Assembly: GCA_027943245.1 (NCBI GenBank)
Contig: JANDJZ010000796.1
Span: 1-21,178, forward strand
Source of the DNA: Acanthamoeba sp. SK_2022b
Taxonomy: Eukaryota; Discosea; Longamoebia; Acanthamoebidae
Direction: 5' to 3'
DNA: 21,178 nucleotides
Part shown: positions 9,029 to 18,270 of the stretch, in pieces
Layout of the letters: every line of letters begins with the position of its first letter
Numbering within the stretch: the stretch's first letter is position 1
The notes under the pieces: generated by a model
The model's database searches: none
Seen by the model: only the letters and a program-made list of their open reading frames with translations
What the model was told of the DNA's origin: nothing
Translations under genes and position numbers: made by a program

Positions 9029-10163
9029 ATGATGCTCGACACCCCGACCATCTCCCACCAGCCGCCCACCCCTCCGAGCTCTCCATCTTCCTCTTCGACG
9101 CCCGAGTCGTCGTCGTCACCAGCCCCCTCGCCCTCGCTGACGTCGTCGCCCCGCGTGGCGTCGATGGCCTGCGGAGAGGGCGTGGTGCGCGCGGAGTTGG
9201 CGCAGCAGGCCAATGAGGTGTGCCAGCTCGTGGCCAAGGCCAACCGCGCCCCCAATGGCCTCCACGCCGACGAACTGCGTCGCCTCCTCAACGACATCCA
9301 CTCGCTCCACCTCCTCGCCCAGCAGCTCTCCTCCTCCTCTGCTCTGTCTTCATCCCTGTCATCTTCATCTTCTTCCTCTGCTTCTACTTCCACCTCTACT
9401 TGCGCTACTTCGTGGGGCATCTCCAAGAAGAAGCACTCCCACCACGCCGCCGTCCTGTCTCGGCCACTTTCCAGCACGCCTTCCGCTTCTTCTACTTCGT
9501 CTTCTTCTACTTTTGCATCTTCTCCCTTCTCCTCGTCCTCTACATCGTCCTTGGCGCGGTTCTGCACGCCCATCCGCCCGCGCGCTCAACCGGCCTCTTC
9601 TTCATCGTTGACGTCATCGTCATCCTCCACCTCGCCGTCCACGCCGTCCACGCCATGCAGCGGCAAGACCCCCTCGACCACGACCACCGCGGCAGCCGAA
9701 GGCGGCCTGGGCGGCGTGCGGGCGTGCGCCAACTGCGGCACCTCCACCACGGTCCAGTGGCGATGCGGCGCCGACGGCAAGCCCTCGTACGCCCCCCCAC
9801 TCTCCTCCTCTACTTGTCCCCCTTATGGCGGCGACCGGCGCTGACGGCGGCGGCGGCGACAGGCTGTGCAACGCGTGCGGGCTGCGGTACCGCTACAACC
9901 TCAAGAAGAAGGCCCTCTACGAGGACATCGCGTGCGTGCGGGCCATGACCCAGCGCTCGCCGCCCTTCCCCGGACCGAAGCCCTCCTCTTCGCCTCCTCC
10001 TCCACCGCCATCGGCTCGCTCGCCCTCCCCGCCGCCTGCTGTGGCCGCGGTCGTCGCGCCGGCCGCCACGAGCGCCGGCCAACCGGTGCCAGTTCAAGCG
10101 GCTTCGCCGGCGGGCAGCGAGAACGAGCGACGGAGATCCAACATCTACAGCCTCCTTAATTGA
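9029..10163 (+). CDS. GATA-type zinc finger protein B, 2 exons
   Basis: Likely nuclear regulator. Exons 9029-9786 and 9863-10163 give 352 aa. Residues 1-50 are Ser/Pro-rich. A helical module (about 54-100, ELAQQANEVCQ ... LHLLAQQL) resembles residues 60-104 of protein A. About 125 residues of Ser/Thr-rich low complexity follow. The finger starts CANCGTSTTVQWR at C233 and closes with S-LCNACGLRYRY at C255/C258: C-x2-C-x18-C-x2-C. The intron falls between Pro/Ser and Leu-Cys in phase 2, exactly as in protein A, while A has one extra intron before Trp. The last residues are RRSNIYSLLN. The intron begins GTACGCCCCCCC. ATG 9029 is followed at once by another ATG; either could be used. Confidence 0.9.
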
Positions 10164-10266
10164 TCATAAACAACCATTCATTTACAGTGTACACACACAA
10201 AAGAGAACAACATCAATGGTTGGTTTGGGGGCCCCAACTTTTAATGGAAACCGCCCATTGGTCGAG

Positions 10267-13200
10267 TCACGGGCCGGCCGAGGAGGCGAGGACGACGAGG
10301 TCGTGGAAGAGCTGGCACACGTCGCGCCACTTGTCGCCCTGGGCCAGCAGCGACAGCTGCTTCTCGGCGCACACCACCAGCTGTCGCAGCTCCCCCAGCG
10401 CGCGCTCGTCGCCCTCCCTCGCCTCGCCTCCCTGCCGGTCGAGCCCACGCAGCCTCGCCTCCACCACCAGGCCCACGTCTGGCCCCATCATCGCCACTGT
10501 CAGTCGCCCGTGTCGTGTCGTGTCGTGTCGTGTCGTGTCGTGTCGTGTCGTGTCGTGTCGTGTCGTGTCGTGTCATGTCGTGTCGTGTCGTGTCGTGTCG
10601 TGTGTCGTGTCGTGTCGTGGTGGTTGGGGGGGGGGGAGACGTGCATTGGGTCATGGAGCAGTAGTAGGGGAGGGCCTCGCACAGCTGGGCGTAGGAGTTG
10701 CGCTGCCGCGACCGCGCCTTGCGGGAGTCGACCAGGTCCTTCAGCTCGTCGAACCGCTCCTCGATCTGATCACGCGCACGACACCACGCGTCATCGCGCA
10801 ACGCCCACTTGATCGACTCTCGAACACGACACGACACGACACACGACACACGACACGAGGTGGGAACCTTGGAGACGATGCGAGCCGAGAGGGAGACGAT
10901 CATGCGCAGCTGGACGATGGCGGCGAGCTCGAACGACGAGAGGAAGAGCGTGGGGAGGCGCAGCAGGCCGCTCGCCCGCGCCCTCTCCAGACCGCCTTGA
11001 CCGTCGCCGCCATCGCCTCCATCGCCGTCGTCGTCGGGGAGCAGGCCGGCGGCGAAGAGTAGCCGTGGGCGGCCGTCGTCGCCCCAGGCCAGCAATTTGT
11101 CGACACTCTGTCCCAGCCGTGTCGCCATGGCGTCGCCATCATCGGCGCCGTCGGCGCCATCGTCCGGCGCGGGCTGCCGGCGGTGGCGTCGAGCGAACGC
11201 GGTCCAGGCGTCGAAGCAGTGGACGAGCTTCCGCACGAGGACGTCCTTGGTGTGGAACGACGACGCGTAGCGGTCGTAGTAGGCCGTCACCCGCGCGAAC
11301 GCGCGTTGGCCGCACACGTCGCCGGCGCCGGCTTGGTCGTCGTCGTCGTCGTGGTCGTCGTGGTCGTAGCGAAGGCACAGGCGGACGACGAGGCCCAGCA
11401 CGCGATCGCACAGCAGTCGCGATATGCCTGCGGGGTCGGCCTCCTGTGTGCGCAGAGAGAGAGAGAGAGAGAAAGAGAGAAAGGAGGAGGAGATGTCGAG
11501 CTGGAGATGCGGGGAAATGGGCAAGCAACGGGGAGAGGGGGGGGGGCACGTACGCCGTGGGAGATGCGGTCGCGCAGGCGCGGGCCTTCGGGGCACACGA
11601 AGAAATCCCAGAGCGCGGTCATGATCGGCTCGCCCAGCTCCTATTTTTTTTTTAAAAAAAAAAAACATTTCCCCATTAGAAAACATAATAAAAGTAATAA
11701 ATCCTAAAAATTCTAAAATCAATATGAAATATTGATATAGAAAGGAGAGACCTTGCGCAGGAGGTTGGGCTGGCCGGTGGCCTCGACGGTGGCCCCCACG
11801 ATCACGTCGAGCGTGGTGTAGTAGTCGTACATCACTGGCCGCGCCATCGCCACACGCCACCACCACCGCCGCCACCAAACGATTCAGTCCAACCAAACGA
11901 GCATCAGGCTCCCCCCCGCAATCGGTTGCAGTGCAACGAACCGGCCGTGAGCAGGGGCGCCGGCAGGCCGTTGGCGGCGACGTAGAGGCGGCGCAGGCAG
12001 TGCTCGAGCGCGGGGAGCGCGCACACGAGGCACTCGTAGTACTGGCCACCGCCACGGCCACTGTCCTCCCGCGGCGCGCCGGCGAGCGCGTCGATGGCCG
12101 ACTCGAACAGGAAGCGGCTGTGGGCCACCACGAATCCCGAACGCCGCACGAGCCGGCGCACGGCAGCCAGCACCGCCACGTCGTCGTCGGCCTCACCGCC
12201 GCCGTCGCCGTCGCCGTGGGCGGCCGCGTCGCGGTCCTCGGCAAGAAGCACGCAGCCGCCGCCCTCCACGCGCCACACGGGCTCGACCAGGGGCGCGATG
12301 GGCAGCAGCGGGCGAGTCAAGGCGTCGCCCGGCGATGACAGGGGAGGCGGGGCGAGCGAGAGGGCGAGGGCGAGCGAGACGTAGGCGGGGCAGAAGTCGG
12401 TCTCGCCCAGGAACCCGTGCCACGCCACGTTCCTGAGGTTGAGGCCCAGAGGCGTCCCGATCAGCGAACGCAGCGCCGCCAGCTGCGCGCGCGCGAAACG
12501 AGCAACCGCCGGTAAGTCGCCCCCCCCTATCGCCGGCCAATCGGAAATCAAAACAGAGAACACGAGCGTTTGGGGGGGGGGGGAGCGCTCGCCTTCTGGG
12601 GCCCGAGGAGGGCGTTGAGCTGCGGGGTGAGCAGGAGGTCGCGCAGTATGAGGCGCCCATCGCCCCTCCCCTGCGCGTGTGCCCCCCCCCTTCAAGGTGA
12701 GGCGGTTGTGTTTCACATGATGATGTGTGTAGAGGGGGGGGGGGTAACCTTGGTGGCGGCCCAGTAGAGGTCGGAGATGTGGCGCTCGAGGAGGGGCGCC
12801 AGCTGCAGCAGCGCCTCGACGGACCTGCCCCTCCTGTGCTGCGCAAACACCTGCGGCAACTGGTGGCCAAGCATCAGCGAACACGCCCCCCCCCCTCCAA
12901 GCACCGCCCACGACCACGCGGTGGGGGGGGGGCAATACCTCGGGGGCGTGGTGGTGGAATGCTGGAATGCAGGAGGCGTAGGCGGACTCGAACATCGCCC
13001 GAGTCAGCGCCGTCATGTACCTGGTTCGTGGTCGTGGGCGCACACACACGCGCGCGCGCACGCCACGCGCCAATCACACATAAGGCTCGACAAAAGACAA
13101 GGAGCGATGATGGTCGGTCGATGATTGTCGGTCGACGAACCGATGCACGTGCGGGGCGGCCTTTTGGAGGAGGAGGGCGGTGCGCACGATGTCCTCCCAT

Positions 13201-13984
13201 CGTGCGAGGTCGTGCGCGCGCGCCTCCTCGGAGAGCTTCTTCTCGCGCTCGCCCGCCGCGCCCTCGCCCGGCTGCCCCTCCTCCCGCTCCAGCTCGGCGA
13301 TCTCCCGCTCCACGTCGGTCGCGCCCTGCGCCTGGCCCCGGCCCTTGCCCCGGCCCGCCGGCTTGCCGCCGTTGCCCTGGCCCCGCCCTCGGCCGCGCCC
13401 ACGGCCTTGACCGGCGCCCGCCATGGGCTCGGCAGTGGCCGTCGCCGCCGGCACGGTCGTCGCCTCGAGGGCCTTGGCGGCATGCTCGGCCAGCTTATCG
13501 TTGAGAATGGCGCGCATGCGTGCCACCACTTCTTCATCGCTCTGTGACAACGCACACGCGCGCGCGCGATCAATGTCCACGTCAGCAGCCCGGTGTCGAC
13601 AACGACGAAGAGGAGGCGGTTGGAGAGGGGGGGGGGCATGAGGTGGCGGAGAAGGACGCGCACGTGGGCCTCCTGGGGAGTGGGCGCGTGGGTGTCGAGG
13701 ATGGACCAGTTGAAGGAGCCGTCGCCGTTGATCCAGCCGTGCGCCCGCGCGATCGCGTCCTCGAGCGTGGCCGCGTCCACTTCGCCGGCGCTGTCGTCCC
13801 GGCGGGCGGCGAGGCCAAGGTGGTGCCGGACGGGAGCCACCAGGAGCTGCTCCACGGGAGGCGAGAGCGACGACTTCAACGACGTCGGAGTGTCCACTGC
13901 AAGAAATGAGGCCGTTTCTTAAGAATGAGTGGCCAGAAGAGGGGGGAGGGGTGTTAGTTACTTGCCTGACGCAGCTGCCGCCAT
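10267..13984 (-). CDS. ERMARD-like DUF4209/HEPN protein, about 12 exons
   Basis: Resembles ERMARD (C6orf70), an ER-membrane-associated protein linked to RNA decay. Exons by hand: 13984-13966, 13896-13638, 13539-13141, 13020-12939, 12850-12749, 12670-12593, 12482-11942, 11834-11752, 11640-11554, 11443-10868, 10816-10645, 10496-10267, about 875 aa. Two R-x4-H motifs are visible: NLRNVAWHGF (R330, H335) and GPRLRDRISHGE (R544, H549), both with the context expected of DUF4209. Between them are HISDLYWAATK before, and VMYDYYTTLDVIVG after. Residues about 133-165 are an Arg-Gly-rich insertion. The C-terminal 75 residues are an amphipathic helix-rich segment. Introns 1, 2, 6 and 11 appear to use GC donors; introns 2 and 11 are the least secure. 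Catalytic activity is not shown by sequence. Confidence 0.75.
10507..10619. repeat. TGTCG pentanucleotide repeat, about 22 units
   Basis: Nearly perfect GTGTC/TGTCG repeats with single variants (TCATG, GTGTGTCG). It lies in the last intron of the ERMARD-like gene, CGACA on the sense strand. A second short, degenerate patch of the same CACGA unit is in the preceding intron at about 10825-10858. Reading through either gives the Arg-Val-Val-Ser-Cys and Thr-Arg-His-Asp artefact ORFs. Confidence 0.95.
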
Positions 13985-14189
13985 CTATACCTCTGGTTGT
14001 GGTTTGTTTTCATGGAAAGGTTGCAGTTTTCTGTTTTCCTGCCATATTTTCTCTTTTATTTCTTTCCGAATGGCCGTTTTCCTTTACGGCGATTTTCGAA
14101 GAACGCAGACAGGGAGCAGGAAAAGGACAACGCTGCGCCCAGAACAGAACAACGCACAACCTCACCCACCTACACAACACACAACACAA
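13985..14189. promoter_or_regulatory. Compact divergent promoter, ERMARD-like and MAPEG genes
   Basis: Only 205 bp separate the proposed ERMARD-like start from the MAPEG start. The stretch includes TTTTCTGTTTTCC and TTTTATTTCTTTCC patches. The MAPEG leader is ACACAACACACAACACAAA, a purine-free-to-CA-rich context typical of efficient start sites here. No clear TATA box was recognised. Confidence 0.4.
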
Positions 14190-14618
14190 ATGGCGACTGG
14201 CTTCCCTCTTCGCGACGTGGTGGCGTACCCCACTCTGGCCGTGGCAGCTTCCCTGGCCGTCTACCAGTACCAGTGCATGGCCGTCGGCCTGGCGCGCCAC
14301 AAGTACGGCGTGAAGGCGCCCAAGACGACGGGCAACGACGATTTTGAGCGCGTCTTCCGCACGCAGCAGAACACCCTTGAGGCCCTGGTCATCTTTGTGC
14401 CCTCGGTCTACACCTTCTCCTACTTCGTCCACCCGGTGGCCGCTGGCGTGCTGGGTGGCGCCTTCGCGGTGGGCAGGCTGCTCTTCGGTCTGGGCTATAC
14501 CAAGCAGGCTGAGAAGAGGAGCACGGGCTTTGCCATCTCTCTCATCGCCAATGTCCTCCTCCTCGGTGGCACCGTCTACGGTGTTGGTCGCCACTTCTTC
14601 CTCCAGCGCCCCTTCTAA
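14190..14618 (+). CDS. MAPEG-family protein, microsomal glutathione S-transferase 3-like
   Basis: Small integral membrane protein of 142 aa, close to the ~150 aa of MGST3. Family members conjugate glutathione to lipophilic electrophiles or reduce lipid hydroperoxides in the ER. It contains ARHKYGVKAP then FERVFRTQQNTLEAL, the MAPEG core signature with the conserved R-x2-Q-N-x-L/E pattern. Four hydrophobic segments are visible: AYPTLAVAASLAVY, IFVPSVYTFSYFV, VAAGVLGGAFAVGRLL and ISLIANVLLLGGTVYGV. ATG 14190 gives MATGFPLRD and follows a CA-rich leader; the frame upstream to 13929 lacks conservation. It is intronless, unusual in this window. Glutathione S-transferase versus peroxidase activity cannot be read from sequence. 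Confidence 0.93.
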   Translation: MATGFPLRDVVAYPTLAVAASLAVYQYQCMAVGLARHKYGVKAPKTTGNDDFERVFRTQQNTLEALVIFVPSVYTFSYFVHPVAAGVLGGAFAVGRLLFGLGYTKQAEKRSTGFAISLIANVLLLGGTVYGVGRHFFLQRPF

Positions 14619-14984
14619 GGTCTGCGCCTTTTATCTTCTTTCTTAAAAATAGTGGCTATCCACAGGTACAAGTGGCCTTTGCCAGTTTCCTGTCTTTATC
14701 TTCTCCTTGTCCCGCTGCCCCTGCCGCTCCTCCTGAACTGCTTGGCATCCTCTATGAGACCGCTCCCGCCTCTTCTCCTTCCCCTTTGGTGATGCCCTGC
14801 AGTCTGTTACTGGCTACAAAAACTGCTGACTGTATCCCCATCTGTCCACTGTGATCTGCTGTCAGTTGTTCCCGATCTTTGATATCCAGGGTGCTTGCCT
14901 TGCTGGGGGAGGGTGGAGCAGTTTTTTTGTAGCAGCTCTGAGCCAGGGGATGTGACTTCCATGTGTAGCAAGCATGGCATAACG
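14619..14984. other. 3' flank of MAPEG gene, transition to CpG-poor DNA
   Basis: Non-coding stretch with about seven CpGs by hand count, already fewer than in the gene to its left. It begins with the likely 3' UTR (ACTATTTTTAAGA on the minus strand near 14645). It ends at the last CpG (14983-14984) before the depleted block. No conserved frame was seen. Confidence 0.4.
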
Positions 14985-15021
14985 CCACTTACAGCCACAA
15001 AGTTGCATATTCAACACAGAT

Positions 15022-15777
15022 TTAATCTTTGCTGTGGGGTGTTGGTGCATACCCCCTATCTCTGTCTGTTATACACAACAGCACCAACCAGCAGTGATTG
15101 TGATTCTTGAGAAAGGCCACAATCTTCTGCTTGGCCTCATTTTGGTGTATGAGAGCTGCCACCTTGCACTTCCTGCTCTCCTCCTTGGCAGCCTTCTCAG
15201 CCTCCTTGTCAGTCAGAAGGGTGCAATCAGCAAGTGCAAGCTCACAGAGAAGTAAGCATTGCTTGTTGTGAAGCCCCATCTGCTCCCTGTGTGCCATGGC
15301 CCACTTGAGGAGCTGTGTCTGCTGCAGGCTTTGGTCCTTTTGGTTCAACATATGACTCTGAGCCTGCCTCCATGCCCTGTCTCTCCTCTTCTCCTCATCC
15401 TCTTCTCCTTCTTCTTCATTGTCCTTGCCCTCCTCATGCTCTCCATCATCCACATCTCATTCCTCCCTCTCTGCTGCTGTGTCCCACTTCTCTTTCCCTT
15501 TTGCCAATGTGAGGGCATATGACAAGCACATGAGCTCTGCTTCAAGCTTTCCCATGGTCATGCCAAACCACTGCTCCAGTCCATCTTTCAGGTCCTCCCC
15601 AACCACAAAAGCACCACCCTCCTCTTCCTCTTCCTCTTGGCCTGCCTCTGGCCATACAGTGGTAATGAGCACTTTGCCTTTGTTCACTCCTGGGCACATT
15701 GACATGTTTTGCCAAGCTCTGAGGGGGGAAGAGTGCATCAACAGGTCACCAGGCATTGACAATACCCTAGCTGCCAC
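15022..15777 (-). pseudogene. Unrecognised Glu-rich coiled-coil-like protein, interrupted by TGA
   Basis: Two minus-strand ORFs lie in the same frame, separated by one TGA at 15459-15457 that directly follows AEREE. Together they cover about 250 codons. The first part has an acidic run (QEEEEEEGG) and FVVGEDLKDGLEQWFGM; a proposed acceptor at GTGCCCAG near 15690 fits its start. The second part is strongly charged and helical (DGEHEEGKDNEEEGEEDEEKRR, then Gln/Lys-rich). The TGA could derive from CGA by deamination of a methylated CpG, in keeping with the block's composition, so the locus is probably a decayed gene; recoding or an assembly error cannot be excluded. I do not recognise the family. 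The true start and 3' exons are unknown. Confidence 0.45.
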
Positions 15778-16153
15778 ATCAGCTGCTGATCCAACTGCAG
15801 CAGCTCTTCAGCCAGAAGCTCCTCCAAAATGTATGTGGCACCCCACTTCACACAGGCACTTAAACACACCACCTTCTCCACCACTATGCTGCATCACAAT
15901 GGATTGGATGGGGCAGACCACTTTGAGGATGCAGAACAAACCAAGTGTGTTTGGAAATGGGAGGCTTCAACAGCAAGCACCAAGGACATGGTTCTCATAT
16001 GTGGTGGGGAGGGTCTACAAAGAGCAGTGTGTGGTGGTGTGTTGATGGGGAGCAGTTTGTCATGGAGTGGTAGTGTACCCATAAATAGTTTCCAATAAAG
16101 ACTGGGGGAGAGAGATAGGGGAGTGTGTTGTGCTGAGTGTGTCTGTTCACCTG

Positions 16154-16418
16154 TCAGGTATTCCAGGGTTGGGTGGCCATTGGGGTTGGTCAGCTGCATT
16201 GCTTGGTGTGGCAGCCACTCACCACTATCTCCAAAGGGGAAGCCTACACCTTCTTTAGGGGAACCAACTGGACAAGGCTGTGTGACTGGTCAGGAATTCC
16301 AAAGTTGGATGGCCATTGGGATTGGTCAGCTGCATTCCTCCTTGGGCAGGTACTCACCAGGATTTCCTAAGGGGAGGTCCCTTGCACCTTTTCTTTATGA
16401 GAACCAGACAAGGCTGAG
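16154..16418. repeat. Imperfect tandem duplication, two units of about 136-140 bp
   Basis: Unit 1 runs about 16154-16289 and unit 2 about 16290-16418. Shared landmarks are GGCCATTGG-GGTTGGTCAGCTGCATT against GGCCATTGG-GATTGGTCAGCTGCATT, the ACTCACCA donor complement, and GACAAGGCTG near each end. On the minus strand both units encode MQLTNPNGHPTLE[YF]LT and both carry a GTGAGT donor just upstream of it. It looks like an exon-plus-intron duplication. Different stop codons in the two upstream segments suggest decay since duplication. Confidence 0.75.
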
Positions 16419-16529
16419 CAGTTTCAACACTCAGTGCCTGAATCAGTAGCAGAGGCAGTAGGCACACAACCAAGTTCAGTGTGTTGTGGTAGGTGTTAAT
16501 GAAGTAGGGGGGTATGATCCTTCTTCCAT

Positions 16530-16860
16530 TCATTCCACCTGCCACTGTTCCCTTCCATCTCTTTCTCCTTGTCCTGTCCTTGTGGCTTGACTTGTCCTTT
16601 TTGTTGCCTGCCACTGAGTCACCACTCTTCTCCTTTGAGCTCTTCCTCTTGGGCAGGTGCAGGCTTGTGAAGTTCTTTACCTTCACCTTCTCATTCATTT
16701 TGGGGCTCCTACATCCTGCTGTGATTGGTTGTTTTGGTTGGTTCTGGTGCAATGCAAAGCAAAGGCCAACCCCCCCCTTTGTCAATTTGTCAGGAGTGTC
16801 CTCTTCTTTTATTGCCAATCTGAATTTTGCCTGCTGGAGGGGAAAAGAGGTGGTGGTCAT
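16530..16860 (-). pseudogene. Lys/Ser-rich coding fragment, unrecognised
   Basis: Within a long open minus-strand frame (17040-16354), the part from about 16860 to 16530 has protein-like character: a basic, charged N-part (KFRLAIKEEDTPDKLTKGG) and a Lys/Arg/Ser-rich stretch (LPKRKSSKEKSGDS, KKDKSSHKDRTRRKRW) like a nuclear localisation region. The frame on either side lacks it, so real exon limits are unclear; CTCCAG before QAKF is a possible acceptor and GGCAGGTGGAAT a possible donor. It has no recognisable domain. It may be one exon of the same decayed gene as its neighbours in the CpG-poor block. Confidence 0.3.
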
Positions 16861-17279
16861 CAGCAACCATGAGTGGAGAAGGAGATAAGGACAGAGACAG
16901 AGGAATGGAGGCAAATCAAACTGTTTGAGGATGTGAAGCTGGCTGCATTGCAGCCTGGGATGATGAGTGATTGGTGGGGGTGGAGTCCACCTGGCCCAGG
17001 CAATGTGCAACTGCCAGAGGTGGGAGGTGGAACTTGCCAAAAAGGTTCAGTAAACAAACCACATGTTCAGGTACAATCCCCCCACAGTGATGTGCAATGC
17101 CTTTTGTTGTGATGCTACTGGTGCCTCACCACCATTGGCCTTGGGGTTGTTTGGGTAGGGTGGGGTGGGGTAATGGAGAAGAGCAGATGCACAGAAGCAA
17201 TGGTGGGAGACCCCCAGCAAGGTGCATGCACCACTTGGAGCAGCAGGTGTGTCATTGGCGTAATTAATTATTTATTATT

Positions 17280-18270
17280 TTAAGCATGAGTGGTTGGGGG
17301 CAGATTGAAGGTGTTCGATTTATTTGGAACAACATTGGCCACAATACCAACATTGGTCTTGGGTGCATCCTCATGCAAGCACAGTACCTGCCCTGTTTCA
17401 GGCCTTTGTTGTCATGCAGGGCTGACTCTCTCTCCCCCCTCCCCTGGTTCACATGTGCAGAAAAAACCTCACTCAGGCAGCAAAGGCTATCCACCAGTGG
17501 TACAGAAAGGAGGGTGGGGTGCTGCTGGTCAGCAACAATGGCCTGCAGCACCTCATCCTGCCCAAAACTGGTATGCTCCCCTGGCCTGGCCACATGCACA
17601 CTGCCTTTGACTCTAATGCCCCAACATCCTGCACATCCACAGGGGGGTCTACAGATAAATCTCATGTGGCCTAACTTCTGGATGCACAAGGAGTGGGCAC
17701 ATCTTTGAGAGCCTGAGCAACTAGGGCCTGGGCACTGGCAAAAAATGTGCCACAGCCAAAGAGTGCACTTACCTGCTTGACCACATCACCAAGCATGTCT
17801 CTGGATTCATCAATTGGCACTACTTGGCTTATCATCACAGAGTCATTGGTTGTGCATTTGCACACTGACCACCACCACACACCACACACAACAGGCACAC
17901 GCTGCCCTGGCTTTCAAACTCTTGTGACTACACACTTTGGCCATTTGGAGGTGATGTCACCCCTGACTTTTGTTTATAAATCTCTCAGGGACATCACCCT
18001 CCACATAGAACACCACACCATTCATATCAGGTGAAAAGTGGTGCAATGCCACCCACCTTTAAGTTACACCACAACAATGGAGATGAAGCTTGTTTTTTGT
18101 CTAAGTCCCCTCTGATTTGTTGGGCAGTGGCATCATGTTTGGGTGGGTACCAATATTAGCATCAATAATGACCAATAAATACTTACAGATGCCTTGTTCA
18201 TGTGCTGGAACTCTACAAGACCTGGGTGAAGTGGTAGGGCCCTTCCGTCTGATCCTTTCAGTTTTGGTTT
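17280..18270 (-). pseudogene. Possible multi-exon minus-strand gene or remnant, unrecognised
   Basis: Suggestive pieces in order on the minus strand are: a segment ending at a consensus donor GTAAGTATT (18186-18181); a segment with SVMISQVVPIDESRDMLGD and VVKQ ending at AG|GTAAGT (17772-17767); a middle frame with GQDEVLQAIVADQQHPT; and a last segment reading EDAPKTNVGIVANVVPNKS to TAA at 17282-17280. The phases of all joins could not be settled. The opposite strand also has an attractive frame (KNLTQAAKAIHQWYRKEGG at about 17460-17570), so strand assignment is not secure. No domain was recognised. Two of the three CpGs in the depleted block lie in or within about 25 bp of the last segment. 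Confidence 0.28.

Larger units (their letters stand above)
14985..18246. other. CpG-depleted block of 3.26 kb, origin unknown
   Basis: By line-by-line hand count the block contains three CpG dinucleotides (about 17259, 17316, 17900), with none from 14985 to 17258. C and G are each still common, and TG and CA are abundant. The flanking genes have CpG every few bases. The edges are fairly sharp: CpGs reappear densely from 18248. The block carries minus-strand donors close to consensus at 18186-18181, 17772-17767, 16357-16352, 16222-16217 and 14992-14987. This is the footprint of long-term methylation and deamination, or of sequence with another composition. No terminal inverted repeats or target duplications were found by eye. 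Confidence 0.85.

Noticed and set aside
10507..10619. Possible CRISPR-like or minisatellite array
   Set aside because: The unit is five bases with no spacers; it is a plain microsatellite in an intron.
10160..11062. + strand ORF with repeated Arg-Val-Val-Ser-Cys
   Set aside because: Translation of the TGTCG microsatellite and of antisense exons.
10241..12244. 667-codon minus-strand ORF
   Set aside because: It runs through exons, introns, a C-tract and the CGACA repeat of the ERMARD-like gene; its end is low-complexity and the true last exon is in another frame.
13074..13580. 168-codon ORF with an RGRGRG stretch as a separate RNA-binding gene
   Set aside because: It is exon 3 of the ERMARD-like gene plus flanking introns; phases join on both sides.
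17286..17708. 140-codon + strand ORF in the CpG-poor block
   Set aside because: It mixes frames; a more protein-like + frame and a minus-strand gene model compete over the same bases, so it was not annotated as a gene.
14985..18246. Calling the CpG-poor block a viral insertion or named transposon
   Set aside because: No capsid, polymerase, transposase, integrase or terminal repeats were recognised; composition alone does not prove origin.
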